DNA of 55,716 nt from Bacteroidales bacterium. GTDB lineage: Bacteria > Bacteroidota > Bacteroidia > Bacteroidales > F082. The notes beneath the pieces are model-generated. The model did no database searches. It was given only the letters and a program-made list of their open reading frames with translations, and was not told the origin of the DNA. The DNA is taken from NCBI GenBank assembly GCA_017460915.1, contig JAFUAA010000014.1, positions 1 to 55,716 on the forward strand. The letters are read 5' to 3'. Position 1 is the first letter of the stretch; every line of letters begins with the position of its first letter. This document shows positions 43,046 through 52,280 of this stretch, piece by piece. The position numbers were made by a program, and so were the translations under genes.

Positions 43046-44340
43046 ATAAAATCGTCGAAAAGAAATACCTGCTGGCTTTCATTTTGGTGACCTGCTGTTT
43101 CGCCCTTTGGGGCTTTGCCAACGACATCACCAACCCCATGGTGAAGGCCTTCTCCAAAATCTTCCGCATGAGCGTCACCGATGGCGCCTTGGTGCAACTA
43201 GCCTTTTATGGCGGCTATTTCTGCATGGCGCTGCCTGCCGCACTGTTCGTCAAGAAGCATTCCTTCAAGGCGGGCCTGCTGATGGGTCTCGGGTTGTACG
43301 CCCTCGGCGCCTTGATGTTCATTCCCGCCAAGGCCACAGGCAGTTACTATCCGTTCTTGATTGCTTACTTTGTACTCACTTGCGGCCTCTCCTTCCTCGA
43401 AACCACGGCCAATCCGTTCATCCTCTCGTTGGGCGACAAAGCGACCGCAACACGTCGCCTCAACCTTGCCCAAGCCTTCAATCCCATTGGCTCGCTGGCC
43501 GGCATGTTCGTGGCGATGCAGTTCATCCAGGCCAAACTCAACCCGATGAGCACCGAAGAACGCGCCCTGCTCGACCCACAACAATTTGAAGCCGTAAAAA
43601 GCGCCGAATTGGCCGTGCTTTGCAAACCCTACGTCATCATTGGCTTGGTGCTTGTGGCGTTTTTTGTGGTGATTTTGTTCAGCGTGAAGAACGCGGCAAA
43701 AACGCAAGACGAAAGTGCCGACAGCCATTTTGGCCCCACCGTGAGACGCCTTTGGCAAAACAAACCCTATCGCTACGGCGTGGTGGCGCAGTTTTTCTAC
43801 GTGGGCGTGCAAATCATGTGCTGGACCTTCATCATCCAATACGGCACGCGCGTCTTCATGAACGAAGGCATGACCGAGCAAGCCGCCGAGGTGCTTTCGC
43901 AACGCTACAACATCGTGGCGATGGCCATTTTCTGCGTGAGCCGCTTCATCTGCACCTTCCTGCTGAAATACATCCATCCTTCCAAACTGCTGACTTACTT
44001 TGGCATTGCGGGTGCCATCTTGGTGTTAGGTGTCATCTTCCTTGACGGTCGCGCCGGAATGTATTGTCTCGTGGCCATCTCCGCCTGCATGAGTCTGATG
44101 TTCCCGACCATCTATGGCATCGCCTTGACCGACACGGGCGAAGACGCCAAACTGGGTGCGGCGGGACTCATCATGGCCATCTTGGGCGGCTCGGTGTTGC
44201 CGCCATTGCAAGCCCGCATCATCGATGGCGGCGGACTGGGCAGCATCCCTGCGGTCAACCTGAGCTTCGTGTTGCCGCTCGTCTGCTTCGTCGTCATCGT
44301 CATTTACGGACGTTTCATCACTACATCAGACAAACCATGA
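43042..44340 (+). CDS. fucP: L-fucose permease, MFS
   Basis: A 432-residue 12-helix transporter starting at ATG 43042 (overlaps the previous stop, ATGA). FucP-family signs include LWGFANDITNPMVKAF in the first helix (Asp and Asn of the substrate path), GLSFLETTANPFILSLG and MFPTIYGIALTDTG. FucP is an L-fucose/H+ symporter. With the mutarotase and the fused enzyme it indicates uptake of free fucose alongside de novo GDP-fucose synthesis. Confidence 0.9.
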   Translation: MNKIVEKKYLLAFILVTCCFALWGFANDITNPMVKAFSKIFRMSVTDGALVQLAFYGGYFCMALPAALFVKKHSFKAGLLMGLGLYALGALMFIPAKATGSYYPFLIAYFVLTCGLSFLETTANPFILSLGDKATATRRLNLAQAFNPIGSLAGMFVAMQFIQAKLNPMSTEERALLDPQQFEAVKSAELAVLCKPYVIIGLVLVAFFVVILFSVKNAAKTQDESADSHFGPTVRRLWQNKPYRYGVVAQFFYVGVQIMCWTFIIQYGTRVFMNEGMTEQAAEVLSQRYNIVAMAIFCVSRFICTFLLKYIHPSKLLTYFGIAGAILVLGVIFLDGRAGMYCLVAISACMSLMFPTIYGIALTDTGEDAKLGAAGLIMAILGGSVLPPLQARIIDGGGLGSIPAVNLSFVLPLVCFVVIVIYGRFITTSDKP

Positions 44341-44660
44341 AAAGATATTGCCAAACCCTCCAACTCGTCAACGACCCCGAACTCATTGCGAAATATTGCG
44401 AAATCCATGCCCATGTGTGGCCCGAAATCGTCGAAGGGCAACGCCAAGTAGGCATCCTTGACATGCAGATTTATCGCTTTGAAAACCATGTCTTCATGAT
44501 TTGCGACACCATGGACGATTTCGATTGGGAAAAAGACATGGCCCGACTGGCCGGATTGCCCCGCCAGGCCGAATGGGAAGCCTATGTGGCTCAATGCCAA
44601 GGCGCCGACCCCAATTTGCCTTCGACGGGAAAATGGAAATTAATGGAAAGAATTTTTTGA
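44337..44660 (+). CDS. L-rhamnose/L-fucose mutarotase family protein
   Basis: A 107-residue protein starting in the ATGA overlap with fucP. Motifs KYCEIHAHVWPEIVEGQRQV and FMICDTMDDFDWEKDMARLA are those of the RhaM-type mutarotases (dimeric alpha/beta barrels) that interconvert sugar anomers. Placement after fucP favours L-fucose as substrate. Last gene of the tightly overlapped fcl run. Confidence 0.88.
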   Translation: MKRYCQTLQLVNDPELIAKYCEIHAHVWPEIVEGQRQVGILDMQIYRFENHVFMICDTMDDFDWEKDMARLAGLPRQAEWEAYVAQCQGADPNLPSTGKWKLMERIF

Positions 44661-44680
44661 AGATATAAAAACTTTTGTCG

Positions 44681-44688
44681 TAGATTTG
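44681..44688 (+). promoter_or_regulatory. -7 box of the CapD-like gene
   Basis: TAGATTTG, 20 bp before ATG 44709; a possible internal promoter after the fucose genes. Confidence 0.45.
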
Positions 44689-44708
44689 CAAGTTCAAATC
44701 GATTGCCT

Positions 44709-46622
44709 ATGTATAAACTCTTTACGCGTTTTTGCAATTTCATATTTGGTAAACACAAAAGCAACACTTTGCCGCGTTTTTGGATTCTGGCAGCGGATAT
44801 GGTGATTGTCGTTTTTGCGTATGTGATTGCGATTTTTATGCTGTATTTCAAGGATTTAAAAGATTCAACATTCGATTGGGGCCGCATCTGGCTAGTACCC
44901 GTGGCCTACCTTGTCGCTTTCCTCATCACGCGAACCTACGATGGCATGTTGCGTTATTCGGGTTTCAACGACATCCGAAAGATTTTCGCGACTTGCACCT
45001 CCACGTTGGCGATATTGATCATCTCCAAACTGGGCCTAAGCCAAATTGGGCCTTCGCTGGTCACCGTTATCTTCCCGCGCTACGTGACCATGATTTATCA
45101 CTACCTCATCACGATGGTGCTAATGATCATCATGCGCTTCGCCATCCGACGGCTGTATAACGAAGTCTACAAAAGCAGCGCTGACAAGCTGAACACCCTC
45201 ATCTACGGCGCTGGCGACGGCGGCACCATGCTGATGCGGACGCTGAGCCAAGACACCATCTCGAAATTCAAAATCAGGGCTTTCGTTGACGACGACCCCA
45301 AACGCGCCAAGTCGCAAATCAACACCATCAAGGTGTATTCACCCGAGAAGGCCATGACACCCGAGTTCATCAAGAAGTATGATATTGACGTGATGATTGT
45401 GGCCATCCCCAGCCTACCCGACGAACGCAAAAAGGAAATCATCAAACAAGGCTTGGGGCTCAACCTTATCGTGAAGTCCATCCCGTCGTTCGACAAATGG
45501 GTGGACGGCAAACTGTCGACCAACCAAATCCAAGACATCAAGATCGAAGATCTTTTGGGTCGCAAGCCCATCATCCTGGGCAAGAGCAACGTGATTCGCG
45601 AAATCAACGACAAAATGGTGCTCGTCACAGGTGCCGCAGGTTCCATCGGAAGCGAGATTTGTCGCCAGTTGATGCACTACAATCCCACCAAACTCATCAT
45701 GCTCGACCAAGCCGAGTCGCCCATGTACGACTTCCAGTTCGAGATGAACAACACGGAGGATTTCAAGGAGATGCGCGACCGCATGGCCTTTGTCATCACC
45801 AACGTGAAAGACCCCGTTCGCATGAGCGAGGTGTTTGAAAAATACCGTCCGCAAGTGGTGTTCCATGCCGCAGCCTACAAGCATGTGCCCTTCATGGAGG
45901 AGAATGCCTACGAAGCCGTGTTTGTCAACGTGTTTGGCACGAAACTCGTGGCCGACCTCGCCGTTGAATACGGCGTGGAGAAGTTCGTCATGATTTCGAC
46001 TGACAAGGCTGTCAACCCAACCAACGTGATGGGCGCAACGAAGCGCATCGCCGAGATTTACACGCAAAGCCGCACGGGCAAAACCAAGTTCATCACCACG
46101 CGATTCGGCAACGTGCTGGGCTCGAACGGTTCCGTCGTCCCGCTGTTCCGCAAGCAAATCGCCCAAGGTGGCCCCATCACCGTTACCGACCGTCGCATCA
46201 CGCGCTTCTTCATGACCATCCCCGAGGCCTGCAGCCTCGTCCTCGAAGCGGGTTCCATCGGCGAAGGCGGCGACATTTTCGTCTTCGACATGGGCGAGAA
46301 AGTCAGGATCTGGGACCTCGCCGAAAAGATGCGCCAACTAGCCCATCGCCCCGATGTGGAAATCATCGAGACAGGGCTCCGTCCGGGCGAGAAACTTTAC
46401 GAAGAAGTGCTGGCCAACAAGGAGAACACCATCAAGACTGACAATGAGAAGATTATGCACGCGTTTGTGCGCAAATACGAGACCTCGGAAGTGGATGCCA
46501 TGATAGAGAAATTGCATGAGCAACTCGAGACCTGCGACGAGATGAAGATTGTGGCCCAAATGAAGGCCATCGTGCCCGAATTCAAGAGCAACAACAGCAT
46601 TTTCAGCACGTTGGACAAATAA
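44709..46622 (+). CDS. Nucleotide-sugar 4,6-dehydratase, CapD/PglF-like
   Basis: A 637-residue membrane protein: four N-terminal helices to about 130, a CoA-binding-like Rossmann domain (LIYGAGDGGTMLMRTL), then an extended SDR domain with VTGAAGSIGSEICRQL, AAAYKHVPFMEENA and SMISTDKAVNPTNVMGATKR, in which the usual catalytic Tyr is replaced by Met (MxxxK), a hallmark of this family. It makes UDP-4-keto-6-deoxy sugars for surface glycans. ATG 44709 is used; the TTG two codons earlier is less likely. Confidence 0.92.
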   Translation: MYKLFTRFCNFIFGKHKSNTLPRFWILAADMVIVVFAYVIAIFMLYFKDLKDSTFDWGRIWLVPVAYLVAFLITRTYDGMLRYSGFNDIRKIFATCTSTLAILIISKLGLSQIGPSLVTVIFPRYVTMIYHYLITMVLMIIMRFAIRRLYNEVYKSSADKLNTLIYGAGDGGTMLMRTLSQDTISKFKIRAFVDDDPKRAKSQINTIKVYSPEKAMTPEFIKKYDIDVMIVAIPSLPDERKKEIIKQGLGLNLIVKSIPSFDKWVDGKLSTNQIQDIKIEDLLGRKPIILGKSNVIREINDKMVLVTGAAGSIGSEICRQLMHYNPTKLIMLDQAESPMYDFQFEMNNTEDFKEMRDRMAFVITNVKDPVRMSEVFEKYRPQVVFHAAAYKHVPFMEENAYEAVFVNVFGTKLVADLAVEYGVEKFVMISTDKAVNPTNVMGATKRIAEIYTQSRTGKTKFITTRFGNVLGSNGSVVPLFRKQIAQGGPITVTDRRITRFFMTIPEACSLVLEAGSIGEGGDIFVFDMGEKVRIWDLAEKMRQLAHRPDVEIIETGLRPGEKLYEEVLANKENTIKTDNEKIMHAFVRKYETSEVDAMIEKLHEQLETCDEMKIVAQMKAIVPEFKSNNSIFSTLDK

Positions 46623-46754
46623 TCCAAGAGGCAGCCCCTATTCACCAACCCGCCTTACCGCATCGCACGAGCCACCGACGCCTCCGCTCGTAGCGAAAAT
46701 CCTTTTCCGTTGGGTGAAATAAAAGCCAACATTTGCCGTTCTACGAAAAAGAAT

Positions 46755-46762
46755 TATCTTTG
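46755..46762 (+). promoter_or_regulatory. -7 box of the DUF3298-type lipoprotein gene
   Basis: TATCTTTG, 29 bp before ATG 46792. The remaining upstream gap from 46623 holds a possible hairpin ACGAGC...GCTCGT and nothing else I can name. Confidence 0.6.
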
Positions 46763-46791
46763 CCACATTGAACATTTAAAAATCAATCGTC

Positions 46792-47523
46792 ATGAAAAAG
46801 TTGTTCTTACCTATCGCGCTGCTCCTTTTGGTCGCGGCCAGCTGCAATCCAAAAGACCCAAACGAAGTCGACGTGGAGACCTATTCCCTGTGCGACAGCG
46901 TTTTCATCGAAAGCGAATATGGCGACGGCTATTCCCGTTTCAATGTCAACCTCGACCTGCCCGTCACCAAAAACCAGACCTTGCGCCAAAACATTCTCCA
47001 TTGGATGCTCTCGGAAGAAACGGATGACCCCGTCAGCTACCTCGAGATGCTGAGAGACGGTTTCTTTGGGGAAGATGGCAGCGAACCTCGTTCAGTATAC
47101 GAAGACAATTATTCCCTTTCGGAACAAACCGACAAATACGTGACCTACACAACAGAAGGCTACGAATATACAGGCGGTGCCCATGCCATGCCGTGGTATA
47201 ATGGCACCACATTCAGCAAAATCGACGGCAGCATTGTGGGTTACGACCTGTTTGTCGACCCTGAACAATTGATAGGAATCATTGCGGAAAACATTAAAAA
47301 CCAATATTTTGAAAAAGACGCTGAAGAGGGTCTCTTCCCTGAATACGAAGAAATCACCACGCTGCCTGCCAGTGAGCCTTGGATTGAAACCGACAGCGTT
47401 GTGTTTTGCTACCAAGCCTATGAAATAGCATCCTACGCCGCCGGCATGCCCTTGTGCAAAATCGCATTGACCGACCTGAAACCTTATTTGAGCGAGAAAG
47501 GAAAAACATTTTTGAATCCGTAA
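46792..47523 (+). CDS. RsiV/DUF3298-like lipoprotein
   Basis: A 243-residue lipoprotein (lipobox LVAASC) with the DUF3298/RsiV signs YTTEGYEYTGGAHAMPW and VVFCYQAYEIASYAAGM. RsiV homologues bind lysozyme or act as anti-sigma factors; no sigma gene is beside it, so the function here is open. It has its own promoter inside the polysaccharide region. Confidence 0.8.
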   Translation: MKKLFLPIALLLLVAASCNPKDPNEVDVETYSLCDSVFIESEYGDGYSRFNVNLDLPVTKNQTLRQNILHWMLSEETDDPVSYLEMLRDGFFGEDGSEPRSVYEDNYSLSEQTDKYVTYTTEGYEYTGGAHAMPWYNGTTFSKIDGSIVGYDLFVDPEQLIGIIAENIKNQYFEKDAEEGLFPEYEEITTLPASEPWIETDSVVFCYQAYEIASYAAGMPLCKIALTDLKPYLSEKGKTFLNP

Positions 47524-47529
47524 AATCCT

Positions 47530-47557
47530 GTAGAGACGCAAAATTTTGCGTCTCCAC
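47530..47557 (+). repeat. GTAGAGACGC-type palindrome, intergenic copy
   Basis: GAGACGCAAAA and TTTTGCGTCTC make a perfect 22-bp palindrome at 47533-47554, preceded by TGTA and followed by CACA. Same family as the five copies at 3247-3609. No T run follows, so a terminator role is not supported. Confidence 0.75.
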
Positions 47558-47574
47558 ACAACAATTCATTATCA

Positions 47575-48627
47575 ATGAACAATTACTGCATCATCATGGC
47601 CGGCGGCATAGGAAGCCGCTTCTGGCCCCTCAGCAAGGACAATTATCCCAAGCAATTCCTCGATATATTAGGCACGGGAAAGAGCTTCATCCGCAGCACC
47701 TACGAACGCTTCAGCCCCGTCATCCCCGACGAGAACTTCCTCGTGGTGACCAACAAGGCTTACAAGCACCTCGTTTTGGAGCACCTGCCCATGCTCAAGC
47801 CCGACCAAGTGCTTTGCGAGCCGACGCGACGCAACACGGCGCCTTGCATCGCCTACGCGGCCTATCACATCCAAAGCCGCTGCAAGGATGCCAACATCGT
47901 CATCACCCCCGCTGACCACTTGGTGACCAACGAAACCGAGTTCCAACGCATCATCCGCTTGGGTTTCGGCTTTTTGACCCAAAAACCGCAGGCCTTGATG
48001 ACCATCGGCATCAAGCCGAGCCGACCTGAGACGGGCTATGGCTACATCGAAGTGCCCAAACAGAACGTGCTGCCCGAGGTCGTGAAGGTGGAAATGTTCA
48101 AGGAAAAACCCGACTACGACACCGCCGTGAAGTTCGTCGCCGAAGGCAACTACTTCTGGAACAGTGGCATCTTCCTCTGGACCTTGGACGGCATCATGCA
48201 GGCCTTCAAGACCTATCTGCCTGAGATGGTGGAAGTGTTCGAGAAAGGCATCTTCAACTTCGGCACGCCCGAGGAGCAGGACTTCATCAACGACCATTTT
48301 ACGGACTGCCCCAACATCAGCATCGACTACGGCGTGATGGAGAAGTCGCCCAACACCTTCACCATCCCCGCCGACTTCGGCTGGAGCGACATCGGCACGT
48401 GGGGCTCGCTGTTCACCCACGCCAGGAAGGACGAAAACGGCAACGCTTTGCGCGGCAAGGTGGTCTCGGTCGATAACAAGAACACCATCGTCAACATCGA
48501 AGAAGGCACCGAAGCCGTGGTGGAAGGCTTGGAGGACTACCTCGTGGCCTACCGCGACCACTCGCTCCTCGTGTGCAAGCTGCATGACGAGCAACAAATC
48601 AAGGTTTGGATTGAGGGATTGAAGTGA
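47575..48627 (+). CDS. manC: Mannose-1-phosphate guanylyltransferase
   Basis: A 350-residue nucleotidyltransferase: IIMAGGIGSRFWPLSKDNYPKQFLD (pyrophosphorylase signature), EPTRRNTAPCIAYA and ITPADHLV. It makes GDP-mannose, the substrate of gmd at 39203. It has only the GTP-transferase part, without the C-terminal isomerase of bifunctional ManC enzymes. Its TGA overlaps the next ATG. Confidence 0.94.
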   Translation: MNNYCIIMAGGIGSRFWPLSKDNYPKQFLDILGTGKSFIRSTYERFSPVIPDENFLVVTNKAYKHLVLEHLPMLKPDQVLCEPTRRNTAPCIAYAAYHIQSRCKDANIVITPADHLVTNETEFQRIIRLGFGFLTQKPQALMTIGIKPSRPETGYGYIEVPKQNVLPEVVKVEMFKEKPDYDTAVKFVAEGNYFWNSGIFLWTLDGIMQAFKTYLPEMVEVFEKGIFNFGTPEEQDFINDHFTDCPNISIDYGVMEKSPNTFTIPADFGWSDIGTWGSLFTHARKDENGNALRGKVVSVDNKNTIVNIEEGTEAVVEGLEDYLVAYRDHSLLVCKLHDEQQIKVWIEGLK

Positions 48628-49382
48628 TGGAGCAGCCGTTGGTTTCGGTCATCATGCCCAGCTATAACGCTGAGCAATTCATTGCCGAAAGCATTGAATC
48701 GGTGTTGCATCAAACTTATCAAAACTGGGAATTGGTCGTCACCGACGATTGTTCAAGCGACCGAACGCCCGAAATCGTCCAATCCTATTGCGACAAAGAC
48801 TCGAGAATTCATTTTGCCATCGCCAAAAGGCATTCCGGCATCGCAGGCACACGCAACCAATGCATTGCAAGGGCTAAAGGACGTTTCATCGCTTTTCTTG
48901 ATAACGACGACCTTTGGCATCCGGAAAAACTAGAAAAGCAAATCCGTTTTATGCTTGAAAAAGGTTGTGCTTGCAGTTATTCGGCTTATGAACTGTTGAG
49001 AGAAAACGGCACGCCTAAAGGCAAAACCATCAAAACGGCAGGTGTCATCAATTATGATCGATATTTGAGGAATACAATCATCGGTAGTGGCACCATTATG
49101 CTTGACCGCGAACAGACCGGTTCCTTGGTAATGCCCGACAATGCCACCAGTGATGACATGGCTCTTTGGTGCAAAATCCTCAAAGACGGTCATTTCGCTT
49201 ATCCCATTCCCGAAGTGCTCATGCTATACCGAGTCAGAAGCAATTCAGCATCTGCCAACAAATTCAAGGCCGCCAAAGATGTCTGGCTTGTTTATAGAAA
49301 ACAAGAGAAACTCTCATTTTTCCGTGCTTTGGGATGTTTTTTCGGCTATGCCTTCAACGCCATCAAAAAACGTCTACAATGA
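48627..49382 (+). CDS. Family 2 glycosyltransferase
   Basis: A 251-residue GT-A enzyme: VSVIMPSYNAEQFIAESIES, VTDDCSSDRTPEIVQ, FLDNDDLWHPEKLE (DxD-like) and TSDDMALWCKIL. It transfers a sugar, probably onto a lipid-linked oligosaccharide; specificity unknown. The start overlaps manC (TGATG) and the end overlaps the next gene (ATGA). Confidence 0.93.
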   Translation: MEQPLVSVIMPSYNAEQFIAESIESVLHQTYQNWELVVTDDCSSDRTPEIVQSYCDKDSRIHFAIAKRHSGIAGTRNQCIARAKGRFIAFLDNDDLWHPEKLEKQIRFMLEKGCACSYSAYELLRENGTPKGKTIKTAGVINYDRYLRNTIIGSGTIMLDREQTGSLVMPDNATSDDMALWCKILKDGHFAYPIPEVLMLYRVRSNSASANKFKAAKDVWLVYRKQEKLSFFRALGCFFGYAFNAIKKRLQ

Positions 49383-50200
49383 AAAACGAGCGGAACGACT
49401 GGAAGTACTATAACTATAGGAATGCTTGGCGGTTTGCCGGTCCTCCTCACGAAGAACAAAAGCTCAACGATGAAGCTTGCAAAAATCTTCTTCGCATGTC
49501 CGGTTTGATGGTAAGAAACACCTACGATTTTGATTGTAAGGAAGAAACTTGTTTCTGGAATCTCATCAAGGACCAATTTGGTGGTTTGAAAGAATTGACT
49601 TCCAACACGAGAAACCGCGTCACAAAATCCTTGGAATGCTTGGACTTCCAACGTGTTGATTTCTCCATGGTGCAAACTTTGGGTTATCCTATCTTGAAAG
49701 CGACTTTCGACGATTATGCCACCGTCGATCGACCCATGAACCAGCAGATCTTTGAGGATTATCTCCGACATTGCCAGTGCTGGGATTATGAATACTGGGG
49801 CGTCTTTGACAAGAATACCAACGAGTTCATTGGATTTTGCGCTAACAGATTATGGGAAAATGCGACAGAATATGGCATTATCGGAATATGGCCGCAATAT
49901 AAGCACAATGGTACTTTCCCATATTACGGTCTATTTTATGAAATGAACCGATATTACTTGCAAGAAAAAAGCTTCCGCTACGTCACCGATGGCTCGCGCA
50001 GCATCACCGAGCACTCCAATATCCAACAGTTTCTGGAAGAGAAGTTCCGTTTCCGCAAAGCCTACTGCCAACTGGCCGTGCATTACAAATGGTGGATGAA
50101 GATTGCGGTAAATTCCTTGTACCCATTCCGAAAAATCATAACTTTGCCGCGTGTTAAGGCAATACTCAACATGGAGGCCATGCAACGTGGCGAGAAATGA
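49379..50200 (+). CDS. Acetyltransferase-like protein of a polysaccharide locus
   Basis: A 273-residue protein from ATG 49379 (ATGA overlap with the glycosyltransferase). The middle (YWGVFDKNTNEFIGFCANRL, YGIIGIWPQYKHNGTFPYYG, YVTDGSRSITEHSNIQQFLE) has the order of a GNAT-type fold with an acceptor of unknown type. No unambiguous acetyl-CoA loop is readable, so the call is tentative. Translational coupling to both neighbours ties it to glycan synthesis. Confidence 0.5.
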   Translation: MKNERNDWKYYNYRNAWRFAGPPHEEQKLNDEACKNLLRMSGLMVRNTYDFDCKEETCFWNLIKDQFGGLKELTSNTRNRVTKSLECLDFQRVDFSMVQTLGYPILKATFDDYATVDRPMNQQIFEDYLRHCQCWDYEYWGVFDKNTNEFIGFCANRLWENATEYGIIGIWPQYKHNGTFPYYGLFYEMNRYYLQEKSFRYVTDGSRSITEHSNIQQFLEEKFRFRKAYCQLAVHYKWWMKIAVNSLYPFRKIITLPRVKAILNMEAMQRGEK

Positions 50201-50792
50201 ACACAAAATAGGATTCCTCTGCAAGTGGTGCTTCGACCGCGTCGTGGCACTCGTCGGGCTTGTGGTGCTCGCCGTGCCCCTGCTCGTCATCGCCATGCTC
50301 ATCAAAACGGACTCGAAAGGACCTGTTTTTTTCCTGCAATGGCGCATCGGTAAAGACGGCAAACCTTTCAGAATCTGTAAGTTCCGCACAATGACCCACC
50401 AATCGGAGGGCGACAGCATCACCACCGCCACCGACCCGCGCATCACCCAGATAGGCCACTGGCTGCGCCACAGCAAGGCAGACTGCCTCACCGAGTTGAT
50501 TAATGTCTTGGTTGGCCAGATGAGCCTCGTCGGGCCGCGCCCCGACGTGCCCGGCTATGCCGACCGGCTGCAAGGCGACGATAGAAAAATATTGCAACTC
50601 AGGCCTGGCATCACCGGCCCCGCCAGCATCAAATACCGCAACGAGGAGGAACTGCTCGCCCATCAGGCTGCCCCGAAAGCCTACAACGACACCGTCATTT
50701 GGCCCGACAAGGTGAAAATCAACCTGAACTATCTGGAAAACTGGACTTTTTTGGGCGACATCAAACTGATTTTCAAGACCGTATTCCATTGA
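50187..50792 (+). CDS. Undecaprenyl-phosphate sugar-1-phosphate transferase
   Basis: A 201-residue protein read from GTG 50187, overlapping the previous gene by 14 bp. One N-terminal helix (VVALVGLVVLAVPLLVIAML), then the conserved core GPVFFLQWRIGKDGKPFRICKFRTM, LPEL-like CLTELINVLVGQMSLVGPRPDVP and RPGITGPASI. It is a bacterial sugar transferase (PF02397) that loads the first sugar phosphate onto undecaprenyl phosphate. Last gene of the operon, followed by two hairpins. Confidence 0.9.
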   Translation: MARNEHKIGFLCKWCFDRVVALVGLVVLAVPLLVIAMLIKTDSKGPVFFLQWRIGKDGKPFRICKFRTMTHQSEGDSITTATDPRITQIGHWLRHSKADCLTELINVLVGQMSLVGPRPDVPGYADRLQGDDRKILQLRPGITGPASIKYRNEEELLAHQAAPKAYNDTVIWPDKVKINLNYLENWTFLGDIKLIFKTVFH

Positions 50793-50839
50793 GCCACGTA
50801 GTGGCGACAGGATATTAAGCAGGCGGCGCCAACCCCTGC

Positions 50840-50899
50840 TTTTTATGCCGTGGCCAGCGTTAGCTGACCACGGCATAAAAAAACCCCGTAGAAACGGGG
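50840..50899 (+). terminator. Paired hairpins after the polysaccharide operon
   Basis: TTTTTATGCCGTGG ... CCACGGCATAAAAA (50840-50881) forms a long stem with an inner CAGC-gtta-GCTG extension, and CCCCGTAGAAACGGGG (about 50884-50899) forms a second. T and A runs flank the first so it can act in both directions, facing the minus-strand tRNA-Asn. Confidence 0.75.
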
Positions 50900-50944
50900 A
50901 GAATCTACGAGGCCAAAAAATTAATAACATGAAACATAAAAATG

Positions 50945-51018
50945 CGCCCCCTTCAGGACTTGAACCTGAGACCCCCTGATTAACAGTCAGATGCTCTAAC
51001 CAACTGAGCTAAGGAGGC
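50945..51018 (-). tRNA. tRNA-Asn (GTT)
   Basis: Minus strand: acceptor GCCTCCT paired with AGGGGGC, discriminator G, D-arm TAGCTCAGTTGGTTAGAGC, anticodon stem TCTGA/TCAGG with loop CTGTTAA (anticodon GTT), T-loop GGTTCAAGTCC. CA follows the discriminator region, no full encoded CCA. Reads AAC/AAT. Confidence 0.94.
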
Positions 51019-51173
51019 TGCACAATGTCACAGAACTTATCTCTGATTTGCGGTTGCAAAAGTACAGCTTTTTTCATTACCCACAACAAATTTCCGTGGA
51101 AATTTTTATACTATTTTCTAATCGATTGTAAATCAACGAGAAAAAATTTATTCTAACCGCTTGTTTTTATTGC

Positions 51174-51181
51174 TATCTTTG
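51174..51181 (+). promoter_or_regulatory. -7 box of the PfkB-type kinase gene
   Basis: TATCTTTG, 21 bp before ATG 51203. Confidence 0.65.
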
Positions 51182-51202
51182 CAGCACATAAACAAATCAG
51201 AT

Positions 51203-52186
51203 ATGGCAAACCAGAGAATACTCGGAATCGGAAGCGCCTTGGTCGACATCTTGAGCCAAGTGCCCGACGAAAAAATCTTGAATGAATTAGGGCTGCCCAA
51301 GGGGAGCATGACCTACGTCGATGCCGACGCTGCCGTCAAAATCGGCGAACGACTGACCCAACTTTACGGCAGCCAACGCGCCTCAGGCGGCTCAACGGCC
51401 AACACCATGAGCGGACTGGCCCGCCTCGGCGTGGAATCAGGTTTCCTCAGCAAAATCGGCACCGACGAAGTGGGCGAGTTCTTCAAAATGCAAATGCTCG
51501 AAACCCTCGTGAAACCTCAACTGCTCACCTCCGACACGCCTTCGGGGCGTGCCATCGCCATGGTCACCCCCGACGGCGAACGCACTTTCGCCACCTGCCT
51601 TGGCGCCGCCGCTGAGATACGTCCCGACGACATCAAGCCCGAACTCTTCGAAGGTTGGGACATCTTCTACGTGGAAGGCTACCTCGTGGCCAACCCCACC
51701 CTGCTCGAAAAAGCATTAGACACCGCCTATGCCAAAGGTATGACAATAGCCATGGATATGGCCAGCTACAACGAAGTGGCCAAAAACCGCGAGCTGCTGC
51801 TCCGACTGCTCAACGACAGGTTGGACATCGTCTTCGCCAACGAACAGGAATCCTTCGCCTTGACGGGTCTTGAACCCGAAGCGGCTTTGCATTACATCGC
51901 CGAGCGTTGCCAAATCGCCGTGGTGAAAGTGGGAGCCAAAGGCGCTTTCGTCCAACGCGGTTCCGAAGTCGTCACCGTCCCGCCAATGAAAGCCGACGTC
52001 ATCGACACCACGGGCGCAGGCGACATGTGGGCCTCGGGCTTCCTCGCAGGACTGGTAAAAGGCGAAAACCTGGAGAAATGCGGCATGATGGGTGCCATCG
52101 TCGCCAAGAACATCATCGAAGTGATGGGCGCCAAGATGGATGCCACGCGCTGGGCAAAAATTCACGAGGCCATTGCAAAATTGTAA
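51203..52186 (+). CDS. PfkB-family carbohydrate kinase (adenosine kinase-like)
   Basis: A 327-residue ribokinase-fold protein: start region ILGIGSALVDILSQVPDE, GGSTANTMSGLARLG (PfkB signature 1), EQESFALTG and DTTGAGDMWASGFLAGL (signature 2, catalytic Asp in GAGD). The overall pattern is closest to the adenosine kinase/sugar kinase branch. Substrate cannot be set from sequence. ATG 51203 follows the promoter; the longer frame upstream is not used. Confidence 0.9.
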   Translation: MANQRILGIGSALVDILSQVPDEKILNELGLPKGSMTYVDADAAVKIGERLTQLYGSQRASGGSTANTMSGLARLGVESGFLSKIGTDEVGEFFKMQMLETLVKPQLLTSDTPSGRAIAMVTPDGERTFATCLGAAAEIRPDDIKPELFEGWDIFYVEGYLVANPTLLEKALDTAYAKGMTIAMDMASYNEVAKNRELLLRLLNDRLDIVFANEQESFALTGLEPEAALHYIAERCQIAVVKVGAKGAFVQRGSEVVTVPPMKADVIDTTGAGDMWASGFLAGLVKGENLEKCGMMGAIVAKNIIEVMGAKMDATRWAKIHEAIAKL

Positions 52187-52216
52187 ATAATTGAGCCGAG
52201 CAAAGACTATTTTTTG

Positions 52217-52224
52217 TATTTTTG
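52217..52224 (+). promoter_or_regulatory. -7 box of the EF-G paralog gene
   Basis: TATTTTTG, 56 bp before ATG 52281, leaving an AT-rich leader. Confidence 0.6.
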
Positions 52225-52280
52225 CACCCACTTATTTTTCGCGAAAAGTAAAAATTTAAAAATTAGACACTTAGATAACA

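Noticed and set aside
46623-46754. A riboswitch or small RNA in the gap before the DUF3298-type gene
   Set aside because: Only one short possible hairpin is visible; no known riboswitch core or promoter-terminator pair can be recognised.
47530-47557. Palindrome before manC as a terminator
   Set aside because: No T run follows on either strand and the same element recurs inside coding sequence, so it is a dispersed repeat.
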